Source: Tetramitus jugosus
Lineage: Eukaryota > Heterolobosea > Eutetramitea > Acrasida > Vahlkampfiidae
DNA: 64,000 nucleotides
Reading direction: 5' to 3'
NCBI GenBank assembly: GCA_937625935.1
Contig: OW569351.1
Coordinates: 372,001-436,000 of the forward strand
The first letter of the stretch is position 1. Each line of letters starts with the position of its first letter. The notes beneath the pieces were generated by a model. That model had not been told where the DNA came from and made no database searches. It worked only from the letters and a program-made list of their open reading frames with translations. This document shows positions 41,551-50,300 of this stretch, piece after piece. The translations under genes and the position numbers were made by a program.

Positions 41551-43225
41551 ATGATGAAGAATCGTCAAAAGGCCAATAAGAAATTAGAACTATCACAAGC
41601 TGAGCATGAAGATTATAGAAGAGTGGACCATGCCCATTTTGGTCAACATATTCTGGATGATGCAGAGCCATATTCACCTCTAGACTCTGTGCACAGTCGT
41701 TTCGATGAGGAAGAGTGCTTTGATCATCCTCCTCGGTTGATTGTTTATGCTGATTATTCAGCACGGTCTGAATTCAGTCTCGATTTTCAATATGTAAGTA
41801 GATGACGTGTGTGGTCCATGTGATTTTTGAGTAAGCTAATAGTTTGAAGGAGGAGGAATCAGAGGCTGAGGTGAGGATCAATCATTTGTTGAAGGCAATG
41901 GATTATCAATTAGAGAGCACTGATTGGGGCGACTTAAGTGGCAAACAGACATACTTTGAGGACGAAGAGGCAGATGGAGATTTTTTCAATCGATCATTCT
42001 TATTAGACCGATCTAATAAGAAGAAATCACAAGAAGAAGAACTAAGGAATTATTGCAAGATATGGGGCACTAGATTCTGTCATATGGGGTATGAAATATG
42101 CAATGAAATTACTGTTTGATTACCTAAGCTTATTTTTCAACATTTAGAGTGAGAGGAACATCGATAGTGGGAGAACAGTCCTATGATGGCTTTACTTCTT
42201 TGGAGGATATTTCGAAGAATGATATGACAGTACGAGATATTGCACTATTTGGAGGAGTAGAGGAGGAGATAATAGAGGAAGAAGGTGATTATTCCGAACT
42301 TATCGCTCTTGATGTGACTCTACCAGTTGATGAAAGCGAAAAGGATGTATGTGTCCAGAGAAGGAAAAGATACTCTGCCAAAGGGTTTCCACCTATCGAG
42401 CCCGAGGAGTGTATGAAGGACAATGTTTTGCATCTATTGTTTGAGAATATATGGAGCCGAATGTGTGAAGTGATGAAACCCCTTTGTATGACCTATGTCA
42501 TATCGCCACGGGCCCCACGACATCTCCAACTTAAAACAGTGACAAAGAAGAATCCGGCCATGCATGTTGAACCATTTCGAACCCTTATGAAACCATCAAA
42601 CAGTTCAATGGATCAAAATATTCAATTTGGATTGGGAGATGCTGTGAGCATACGGCCGTACAGAACATCAACTCCCCAGAGCACGACCACAAAGAAGAAA
42701 GGGAGACGGAGGAGAAAACAAAAGGACTCCACAAAACCTAATGTTTCAAGACGGAAACAAAAGCAAAAGACTGGGATCGGTAGTGAAAGAGATTACAATC
42801 AAACTCACTATGAAAAAGAAGCTCCTAGCAACTCTCCAGCTCTCACGAAGGACAACATGTTTCCACCCTTGTATCAAAAACCGATTATGCAGAGAACGAA
42901 TACATATGATAACTCTAGTTCGAATCCAAGTTTCAAGTTCCCTTCGATAAGGGGGGTACAGAGAGCACCGAAATACTTGTTAGCTCGAGCTCAAACAGCA
43001 ATCCCACCTGACTATTTTGTGCCCCCTATGATTCATAGACCAACTTCTACAAGATCGAAACAACATCATGTTGTTTTTCGAAACGCTCCAAAGAGAGACA
43101 CTCTGTTTCAGAACTATTCAGCATCGGAGCAGAAAGTCATCAAATTTGATTCTTCTCTCTCTGTTCACTCGGCACCACTTCATTTACTCAACGAGGAACA
43201 CAGCAATCAAAAACTTCATAAATAA
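41551..43225 (+). CDS. FAM149-like (DUF3719) protein, three exons
   Basis: A 519-residue protein resembling the FAM149 family; human FAM149B1 is a ciliary protein mutated in Joubert syndrome. Exons are 41551-41793, 41850-42088 and 42148-43225. Introns are 41794-41849 (56 nt, GTAAGT...GAAG) and 42089-42147 (59 nt, GTATGA...TTTAG). The total is 1560 nt, in frame. Family-like blocks appear in order: EEELRNYCKIWGTRFCHMGV (about 141-160), EEEIIEEEGDYSELIALD (about 195-212), then GFPPIEPEECMKDNVLHLLF followed by ENIWSRMCEVMKPL (about 237-270). The C-terminal half is basic and disordered. A ciliary role fits a flagellate and the kinesin-2 gene in the window. The E2F-like CTTTTGGCGGCAAG (41456-41469) lies about 85 bp upstream. 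Confidence 0.75.
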
Positions 43226-43250
43226 GTTACGTTTGTCACATACACTCTGT

Positions 43251-43868
43251 TTACTTTACAATCTGACTTAAATCATCCAACATTCGCACGACATTATTGT
43301 ACTCTAGTTTGTCCACCATTATCCTGATATTTTTCATCATGAGAGAGATTCTTTCCTGAGTCAATACAAAGTTTTCCTCCACATCTTTCACAAACTCCTC
43401 TTCACCCGGAAACGCATCACCAATAATCATTTTCAATTCCAATTCCTTCCAATAATCCTTCTCGTACCTCAGGTTCTTTAACAGTTTCATTTGTTCATCT
43501 AATAGAGTTACGTCCTTATCGATTTCATCATCTACTGACTTGCTGAGAACGGAGGTCAAATCCAACGCCTTTTCAATTGTGATGGCAAGTTCAACTTTTC
43601 CTTCTTGTTGAGCATCTCTCAACTCCTTCTCTAACCGACTCCTAAAATTCTTGAATTCTTCCTTTATAAATGTCTTCAGCTCCTTTTGTTTGGTGACCAA
43701 GTGTCTAATTTGACCTTCCAGAACCAGAATTTCAGAGTTTGTAAAAATACGTTCATATTGAATGTTAGTCTTTTGTTCTGGTACAGTTGGTTCTACTGTC
43801 GAAGGAGGAGTTATAGATGCTGATTGATTCGTTGCTTCTCTTGGTGATACAGTCGATATGGAACTCAT
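43251..43868 (-). CDS. Unknown coiled-coil protein
   Basis: A 205-residue protein starting MSSISTVSPREATNQSAS. The first ~45 residues are S/T/P-rich and disordered. About 50-205 are predicted helical with heptads (IRHLVTKQKELKTFIKEEFK; VTLLDEQMKLLKNLRYEKDY). No membrane segment, no known domain. The first ATG is 43868; the frame stays open a few codons upstream without an ATG. It faces the FAM149-like gene with 25 bp between stops, and is divergent from the F-box gene across 145 bp that hold a near-palindromic E2F-like site. Function unknown. Confidence 0.7.
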   Translation of the reverse strand: MSSISTVSPREATNQSASITPPSTVEPTVPEQKTNIQYERIFTNSEILVLEGQIRHLVTKQKELKTFIKEEFKNFRSRLEKELRDAQQEGKVELAITIEKALDLTSVLSKSVDDEIDKDVTLLDEQMKLLKNLRYEKDYWKELELKMIIGDAFPGEEEFVKDVEENFVLTQERISLMMKNIRIMVDKLEYNNVVRMLDDLSQIVK

Positions 43869-43932
43869 TTCCCAAAAATTCACAACAGTTGTCGTAGTTT
43901 TTTCACTGGCATCGGTCTTTTTTCTTTCGAAA

Positions 43933-43947
43933 TTTTGGCGCCCAAAA
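43933..43947. promoter_or_regulatory. Near-palindromic E2F-like site in a divergent promoter
   Basis: TTTTGGCGCCCAAAA lies between divergent starts at 43868 (minus) and 44014 (plus). Both strands read as TTTTGGCGC / TTTTGGGCGC, the E2F/DP consensus type. It is the clearest of the recurring motifs. Function inferred. Confidence 0.45.
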
Positions 43948-44013
43948 TATTAATTGTCCTCTCCAACTTCAACCAAAAGAGAGATCAAGAACTGAGAACT
44001 GAGAACGAGAGAG

Positions 44014-44949
44014 ATGAGCCACCGTTCAACACCCAGTTCAAGATCTGGTCACCGTAAATCTGCACTGCCAGCTTCATCTGTCCACTCCTTCTCCACCTGC
44101 ATCAAGAAATCCCACCACGATCGTGATGTACAAGTGGAGAGTCATGATGTTCCTCGAAGCAGTTACTTGACAACTGTCGATGATTTGTTTTCTGATTTTT
44201 TGACTCGGGTCCAACCTGTTTTGTTGCAAATTTTGGAGTATGTGGATACGTTTACGCTCTGTGAGTGCTCTCAGGTTTGTCACTTGTGGCGTCGTGTCTT
44301 GTGTTCGCGGGAGGATTTGCAGGAGCGGAGTAATTCGCTGAGATTACAATTGTCAAGGGGGCAGTTAGAAAAATTGCAGAATCGTTTCAAGCACACATTT
44401 CAGTATGAAAGCAAGCATCACTTTCATATGAAACAGTATGGCAATGCACCTGCTAGTGTTGCAGTGGAGAGTGAGACTGGTATGAGCAGTGGTGGTGTGG
44501 ATGCTCTGATCATCTCGCCGCAATCATCCTTTAGGATAAAGTATATGGTACGACACGTTTGTTTATTGAGAGCCAAGGAAGCAATGACACACCACATAAA
44601 ACACATTTGGTTCAATGAACAATTGCAGCCAAAGAGTGGTGAAACGTGGATCGTCCCATTCAGAGAACAATTGTTGCATTGGAGTGAGCGAATAGAGTCT
44701 GAGAAGCATGAGTTTGTGTCGAGTCTACTCAGACAGGTACAACATTGGGACAGGGACCAAATTTTGACAGAGACTTGGGATTATACCAGGCAACGTGTCA
44801 CTTATACAGGTGACTTGGGCGGATTTCATTGTAGTGTCACTGTTCTTCCCAGTAAGCGACCATGTGTTAAGATTGATGAAATGGAGGACAATTTAGAGCA
44901 TGATGACTTAAGTTTAACGTTTCACGATCAATTAAGATTTACTCCTTAG
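44014..44949 (+). CDS. F-box protein
   Basis: A 311-residue protein with an F-box at about 65-110 (VQPVLLQILEYVDTFTLCEC then SQVCHLWRRVLCSREDL). The F-box recruits SKP1-CUL1 ubiquitin ligase; the C-terminal part, about 115-311, should bind substrate but has no recognisable repeat. An S/H/R-rich disordered N-terminus precedes the F-box. The ATG at 44014 is the first in frame. It converges with the next minus-strand gene, with only 13 bp between the stops. Substrate unknown. Confidence 0.78.
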   Translation: MSHRSTPSSRSGHRKSALPASSVHSFSTCIKKSHHDRDVQVESHDVPRSSYLTTVDDLFSDFLTRVQPVLLQILEYVDTFTLCECSQVCHLWRRVLCSREDLQERSNSLRLQLSRGQLEKLQNRFKHTFQYESKHHFHMKQYGNAPASVAVESETGMSSGGVDALIISPQSSFRIKYMVRHVCLLRAKEAMTHHIKHIWFNEQLQPKSGETWIVPFREQLLHWSERIESEKHEFVSSLLRQVQHWDRDQILTETWDYTRQRVTYTGDLGGFHCSVTVLPSKRPCVKIDEMEDNLEHDDLSLTFHDQLRFTP

Positions 44950-44962
44950 AGAGAAATCATTC

Positions 44963-46007
44963 TTATGTGGTTCTACGCATAGTGGTTTGCTTTGGATCTG
45001 ATTGAGGTGTATAAATCATGGATACAGATATTGTTCTGGGTGATGCTGATGACATATCTATGGATGAATTAAACGTTGGAGAGGGTGTTTCTGTAGTCTT
45101 CGTTATCGTCTTGATGCCCGATGCTGCTGAGATGTTCTGTCTCGGTGTTGGAACTGGAGACAATGATATCATTTCTTTGTGCTCCGTTGAAATGTTACCA
45201 TTTTTGCTGCCGTTTGATCGACAATGTCTCATTGGTTTATCAGAATTGGATGGACCAGGTGTAAAATTTGGTGATTGTTGTGGAGCTTCTGGTTTCAATT
45301 TCATTGCTATCTGATTGTCACCTCTTCTGAACTGAGATATTGATGTACTATCTGATATATTGATCATTCTATCGTTCATGTTCTTATTATTGTGATTCCT
45401 TTGAATATGCGATGTGTGTGGTACCTGCGTGGGAAACTTCAACGAGGGCACTGTTTGTTTTTGTTCAGCTATTCCTACTTGTACAGCTGGAGAGCTGCGG
45501 ACACCTGATTTAGAAGGGATGAGTTGTGATAATGGTGGAGATTTCGGAGATGACTCATACTGGTGCGGTTCTTCTGTCTCGACATTGTTACTCTTCGCCC
45601 TGATATCTGTTCTATTGGGCGTCTGGTAGGTGCTGCGAACAGATGTATTCCTATGCTTCAAATTATCCTGATTCGGCGAATAATAATTAAGGTATTCCTC
45701 AATGGTAGAGTTGTGATTATCACTCGTCGTACTTTTGTTAACATTGTTCAGTTTTTCCTTCAAATCCACAATCTCCAGCTCTAGTTCTTGTCTTCGGCTG
45801 ATCTCGGATTCTAGTCGATCTTGAAGTGTGAGCATATTCCTATTGAGTTGTTTTAGATATTCTCTGTTCTTCTCTTCGATTTTCTGTGCGGCATGAGTAA
45901 GTTTCAAAGTTCGATTTGATGCAGAGATCAATAATGAGTACCTGTTGTTGGATCAAGAGAGTCACAGCTTGCTCTAATTTTTCTATCCTCGACGTGTTCG
46001 TTTCCAT
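44963..46007 (-). CDS. Coiled-coil/disordered protein, two exons
   Basis: A 328-residue protein I do not recognise. Exon 1 (45942-46007) encodes METNTSRIEKLEQAVTLLIQ plus two Q. The intron is 45884-45941 (58 nt, GTACTC...GCACAG, phase 0). Exon 2 is 44963-45883. Joining them gives one uninterrupted coiled coil over residues ~5-70 (KIEEKNREYLKQLNRNMLTL and onward). This supports the splice, because the unspliced frame has no ATG. Residues 75-328 are disordered and rich in S, T, N and P. The minus-strand E2F-like TATTTGGCGG lies about 115 bp upstream, next to the truncated tRNA-derived repeat. Confidence 0.68.
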
Positions 46008-46088
46008 ACTTTGTTTATTACGTTAATTCAACACAGCTCACGACTTAGGGTCGTGCATGAAAAGTTTTTCTCTTTCTTGCTTGTAAGG

Positions 46089-46111
46089 CAAAAGGACATC
46101 GCCCACCGAGG
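46089..46111 (+). repeat. 23-bp direct repeat, copy A (tRNA-Lys 3'-end fragment)
   Basis: Perfect copy of 46690-46712. It contains the last 12 nt of the tRNA-Lys gene (on the minus strand) plus 11 nt of its downstream flank, but no other part of the tRNA. Confidence 0.85.
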
Positions 46112-46689
46112 TTTATTTAGCCGCCAAATAAAGCGTTAATTGTTTTAAACAGTTTCTATCTTTTTTTTTTTTTTTTTAGAGAAAAAAAAATCTCTAGTAC
46201 AACTCCTTCACAGAATTGTAAACTTTCATAATTATTGAATGGTTTTTGTGGTAATTGTATATCCTCTATCCTCCTATATTTTGGAGACAATCCGACAAGC
46301 AACAATCTCGTTGTATACTCATTGTATACTGTCTACCTCAACATCATGGAGTTAAGGAAGTCAACTACCTGAGCCCTCGTTTTAAAAATGACCCAACCAG
46401 TTAATGTTGTTTCCCTGAGGTATCACCCTTCAACCTTATTTCAATCAATTCAAACTATTTAAATCCATCAACAGCCACGATTCCTTGGTAAATACAATAG
46501 GGGTAGAAGGTGGATGAAACAGCTGCCAATGAATGAGGGCAACAGTGAGATCAATCACCTCATGCTCGACCACGTCGCTAGATGTTCTCTTTCTTTTGAT
46601 TTTTGATTGTATTTTATGGTGTGTTTATTGTAAATACATTGTAAAACTTGTTGTAAATAAAAAGTCCGTCAAAAAGGCTCAGGCGGAGA
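46112..46689. mobile_element. Candidate inserted element bounded by a 23-bp direct repeat
   Basis: A 578-bp segment lies between two perfect 23-bp direct repeats, one of which is the 3' end of the intact tRNA-Lys gene and its flank. This is what an insertion at the tRNA 3' end with target-site duplication would leave. It codes for nothing I recognise. Read on the minus strand it carries an A17 tract about 48 nt before the outer repeat, which is suggestive of, but not typical for, a SINE or LINE tail. An alternative is a partial tandem duplication around the tRNA. There are no clear terminal inverted repeats. Confidence 0.4.
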
Positions 46690-46712
46690 CAAAAGGACAT
46701 CGCCCACCGAGG
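46690..46712 (+). repeat. 23-bp direct repeat, copy B
   Basis: Identical to 46089-46111 and overlapping the 3' end of the intact tRNA-Lys gene (46701-46712) plus 11 nt of downstream flank. Confidence 0.85.
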
Positions 46713-46773
46713 GGCTCGAACCCTCGACCACAAGGTTAAGAGCCTTGCGCTCTACCGACTGAGCTAGACGGGC
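46701..46773 (-). tRNA. tRNA-Lys (anticodon CTT)
   Basis: A 73-nt tRNA on the minus strand. The acceptor stem GCCCGTC pairs with GGTGGGC (two G-T pairs). The anticodon stem CAAGG/CCTTG holds the loop CTCTTAA with anticodon CTT, reading AAG lysine codons. The T arm is GAGGG-TTCGAGC-CCCTC and the discriminator base is G. No intron. Both flanks hold direct-repeat-bounded insert-like segments. Confidence 0.95.
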
Positions 46774-46802
46774 TTGGATATCAAAAAACAATCATGTTTA
46801 CT

Positions 46803-46818
46803 CCAGATTATTCAAAAA
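46803..46818 (+). repeat. 16-bp direct repeat, left copy
   Basis: CCAGATTATTCAAAAA, repeated exactly at 47163-47178. It lies 30 bp upstream of the tRNA-Lys 5' end. Confidence 0.8.
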
Positions 46819-47162
46819 GTAAAAAACTAGGAAAAAACGGAATAACATGGTGATTCAACAAAGGAACACGGCAACAGCCGTTATGCAGTGTGGACCACAA
46901 AGGCTCTAGGCCAAGTGACAGAGAGGTCGTCATTACCGGCAACAAGGTAAAGGCCATGGTCACTCGATACGTCGAGAGACCACATGATCCTCTCAAGGCT
47001 GTCAACAAGAGGTTGACGAAGATGTACGAGGAGCTGCTGACGGTGGTTGACGCACTGCGTCGACAGGTCACAGAACTCACCAAGGAATTGGCAAAGACAA
47101 AGGGTCAACAAACCAGTTCCGATACCGGAACTAGAAGTTGCATAAAGAACTGGTGTTAAAAA
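46819..47162. mobile_element. Candidate inserted element bounded by a 16-bp direct repeat
   Basis: A 344-bp segment between perfect 16-bp direct repeats, 30 bp upstream of a tRNA gene. Its core (about 46860-47110) is visibly GC-richer than the AT-rich surroundings and uses codons such as GTC, CTG, CTC and ACC, which are uncommon in neighbouring genes. It ends with a hairpin (GTTCCG-ATAC-CGGAAC, 47116-47131) and a second inverted pair (ACCAGTTC 47112-47119 / GAACTGGT 47147-47154). This looks like a small or decayed mobile element with a target-site duplication, or a captured foreign fragment. The family is not known. Confidence 0.42.
46956..47159 (+). pseudogene. GC-rich coding-like fragment inside the insert
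   Basis: A 67-residue frame starting MVTRYVERPHDPLKAVNKRL, then a heptad helix (YEELLTVVDALRRQVTELTK). In-frame sequence without an ATG extends upstream to about 46861. GC-rich codons set it apart from all neighbours. It looks like the tail of a longer coding region, perhaps the coiled-coil part of a transposon-encoded protein, cut off by the insert borders. No family recognised; it may be a chance frame. Confidence 0.35.
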
Positions 47163-47178
47163 CCAGATTATTCAAAAA
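47163..47178 (+). repeat. 16-bp direct repeat, right copy
   Basis: Exact copy of CCAGATTATTCAAAAA at 46803-46818, 27 bp downstream of the MORN-VPS9 stop (minus-strand gene). Confidence 0.8.
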
Positions 47179-47205
47179 TCAGAATCCCTTGGATGCACTT
47201 TTTCT

Positions 47206-49981
47206 TTATCTATCAAGTTCGAAACGAATAAATTTGGTCATTTGAAGCGCTGCATCACTGTAGACGTGCGTTGGAAGGACAGTAGACATCTCCAAGAACA
47301 CAGAGCCCTCCTTCACAGTCACTGAAAATCCCAAGAGGTGAACACGTGACAACACGCGTTGAACCATGTCTTGATTCTGAATAATGGCATTTGCCAACTT
47401 CAGTTGACTGTCCAAGGGAATTTCTATCCGGTCAATCGATGTTCCAGATCTTCTTCCAACCTCTAACGATAAAAATACAAGAATCAATGGTACCCAATTG
47501 AAGAGTGTGGGTTGAATTTCATGACGTGGAACATCTCCAATCTCCTTCTCAATAGCCCTTTCAAATGCTTTGGTAATCGAGTAATTTGAAATGAACACAC
47601 CATCTCCATTCTTGAGTGAAGGATCCAAATCTGTGCGACGATTCGAGAATGAAAAGAAGTTGTTTAGTAATTATGGTTCGACTTGGACAACAAACACCTT
47701 TCAGAATTAACATACCTTCGATAAAGTTCAAAAATCCCTCGTAGAATGTAATCAGATGTGACACTGGATGCAATCTCACACTGTCATCCTTCCAGTCGTT
47801 AATATACTTGAATTGCGAATGATGATTTCGTATTTTGGACCTGATGAACACATAGGTCTCAACAGGTGTAGCATCTTCAGCACCAGGTTGCCATTCATTG
47901 TCCTCCTGGGCATCTTTATCTGTGTAGCCTCCACTCTTCTCCTTCTCGGCTCTTCTGTTAGCTGCTCTGTGTTGTCTAATTTCTAACAAGAGAACTTCTC
48001 TGAGACAAGACAACACCTCAATCTTCTTGGTCACAGTCTTATTTCTCAACAAATCTTCGAAAAGAGAGATGGATTTGGCATACGGTTGTTTGGCCTCAAT
48101 AGAATCAGCAGGTGGCAAAAACTTTGGACTGACACCGAATTGCTCTGGCATACAACTCTGCAAGCTGTCCAACTTTTGATTGATCAACAAATCCTTTTCT
48201 TGATAAGTAGCCTCGTACAAAGCGAAGAAAGTGTCACATAGCTTTCTGTGCACATATGCTGCAATAAAAGGCTCGCATTCCGAATAACATGATCGCTGCA
48301 ATGTAACCAATTCCTTCTCTGTCAGATCAGAGTTCAAAACTGTCTTGTATCGAGGTGGATTTACTGGACTCTTGTTTTTCTTTGTTGCCGGAGTGTCCTT
48401 GGAGTGTTCAATCATCTCCTCGAACATGTTGGTAAAATATTGCCAAATCTCATCAAAAAGGAAAGTGATGAAAGATTTCACATCTTCAATCGCATAGTGC
48501 ATTGTTGCTTGATGATTCTTCATTTGAACTTGACCAGAATTTGAATAGTAGGTGCCGTGGAATGCTGATAAGAAGAACTCAACCGCTGATTTGAAAAACA
48601 TTTGAGATTCGTCCAGATCCTTACTGCCATCGAGCAATACAAACACACACTTTTTAAAATCTTCCAAAGTTTTCAACTGAGAACAGAATGAATCAGCTAA
48701 AAGTTCTTGCTCTCCCTTGGCGACACTCTCGTGAATCACCTTGAATTGCTTCCACTTGAGTGAGTAAGATGGAGGTGTTGTTGAATCCTCTTGGAATCCA
48801 TATGTCTTGGTCATGTATCCTGCATTGAACTGATTTCGCAACTCGTTTGTAATCTCCTGTTTCATCTGATAGAGTGCAGTTGGAGAACACTTTTTGCATG
48901 TTCCCTTGTCAAATACTGCCTTGTCCACAGAGTTACCATTCCACTCACCTGACACATTGTCTCCATTGGGCCAGTACATGGTACCCTTTCCTTTGCGCAC
49001 ACCAAGCAAGAATGTTCCTTGAAACCTTTAGAAGACAAAAAGAACAACAGTACAACAATACACATACATGCACAATAGTAAACGAGCAAGTTAGACTCTC
49101 TGTCAATTGATCCACACTACAACAAGCAAAACGAACGAAAAAGCACGTACATTGTTCCATCATAATAGATAAAAGTACCATGACCATGGAACTTTCCTTC
49201 CTTCCATCCTCCAAAATAACGATTCTTGTTCGAAAACACTTGCACACCATATCCGTCCTTCATATTGTTCACAAACGAGCCAAAGTATCGATCATTTGGC
49301 TTGCAGTACAACTCACCTTCCTTTGTCTTATGGAAATCATTAATGTCCAAAATATCAAAATCCGATTTGGATTGATCAAGCTCTATATAGCCCCAATACT
49401 CGTAATTATTCTCGCAAGTAATCTTCCATTGAATGTTCGGCTTGGGCAGTCCGTCCAACCACTCACCAATCACTACCCACGATGACTTCTTCTTATCACT
49501 CGAATGATAGATTAATTTTCCGAATCCACATCGCTTACCATTCTCAAAGTCACCCTCATAGCATGATCCTGTTCACGAAATATTATTATTCGCATTTACA
49601 CATTCATTCACATGCATTATGCATTGAAATTGCAAAATTGTGTGTGTGTGAGACAAATGGAACAAAAAACACAACATTTTGGGCCCACCAGGTGTTTTCA
49701 ACAACAAAAAACTGCACAAATCAAGAAAGCATACCATTGGGATAGAGCAATGTGCCTGACCCATGAAACGTCTCAGAGTTCAATACACAAGTTCCAGTAT
49801 ATTCAAAATCACCCTTGTTCGTACTGAATTTGATCGTTTTGTGTTCAACGGCTGCGGAAGGTGAAGTCAATCCGGCCAATCCATTCTTTCTGCGTTGTAA
49901 GCTACTGGCTGACATAAAATCATCGTCGCATGACGTTTCTCTTTGACTGGTCAGCTTGAACAAACTACCTAACTTGAACAT
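47206..49981 (-). CDS. MORN-VPS9 protein (alsin-like Rab GEF), four exons
   Basis: A 799-residue protein with MORN repeats (about 60-265) followed by a VPS9-like domain (about 450-640), the arrangement of alsin-type Rab5 exchange factors. Exons are 49735-49981, 49151-49568, 47716-49025 and 47206-47630, 2400 nt in frame. Introns are 166, 125 and 85 nt with GTATGC, GTACGT and GTATGT donors. Each of the first two junctions completes a MORN repeat (LLYPNGSCYEGDFENGKRCG; YYDGTMFQGTFLLGVRKGKG). VPS9-like blocks are INQKLDSLQSCMPEQFGVSP, KKIEVLSCLREVLLLEI and GAEDATPVETYVFIRSKIRN, with TP-VETYVFIRS in the usual LP-VLxYVxIxA place. Likely an endosomal guanine-nucleotide exchange factor. Start MFKLGSLFKL is the first ATG of exon 1. 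Confidence 0.78.
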
Positions 49982-50300
49982 TTTTTTCTCACAGGTGAGG
50001 TGGTACAAAAGCAGTTGACTTTGTTTTGAGTGTGAGTTTTTCGTCTCTTTGGTATTTGAGTTGCAATTGGTGCTCAATGATATGAAAGGTGAGATTTTCT
50101 GCTGCAGGGGAACTTGCCGGAGAATTCGGACAACTTCTAGTTTGGCGCCAACCATTCAGAATTTGTCCTCCCATATGTTATTCTTTTTTTATGTCATCGC
50201 GGCTCATTTCTACGGATCTTGCTGAGAGAGAACATCACTCGAAGAAAACCAAACACACACAACAAACAGCAGCAGCAACAGCAGCAACACTGAACAATAA
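49982..50300. promoter_or_regulatory. Bidirectional promoter with E2F-like palindrome
   Basis: The 319 bp between divergent starts of the MORN-VPS9 gene (49981, minus) and the TPR gene (50301, plus). It contains TTTGGCGCCAA (50141-50151), a palindromic E2F-like core near the middle. The plus-strand leader carries CAG/CAA repeats (50262-50290). No RNA gene. Confidence 0.4.

Larger units (their letters stand above)
46008..46700. other. Non-coding stretch with an insert-like segment beside tRNA-Lys
   Basis: No gene is seen in these 693 bp. It holds a 23-bp direct repeat (46089-46111 and 46690-46712), the palindrome TTTATTT-n7-AAATAAA (46112-46132), a T17 run (46161-46177) followed by AGAG-A9-TCTCT, and a 10-bp tandem (TTGTATACTC/ATTGTATACT, 46311-46330). 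Read on the minus strand, the T-run is a poly(A) tract, as in a retroposed sequence. Confidence 0.5.
46774..47205. other. Non-coding spacer upstream of tRNA-Lys with an insert-like segment
   Basis: The 432 bp between the tRNA-Lys 5' end and the MORN-VPS9 stop. Most of it is the 376-bp segment bounded by 16-bp direct repeats, which includes a small GC-rich reading frame. The outer parts are AT-rich and featureless. Confidence 0.5.

Noticed and set aside
46089-46712. Prophage or plasmid att site at the tRNA gene
   Set aside because: The window is eukaryotic nuclear DNA, with spliceosomal introns and an intron-bearing tRNA. No integrase or phage genes are present, so an att interpretation does not apply.
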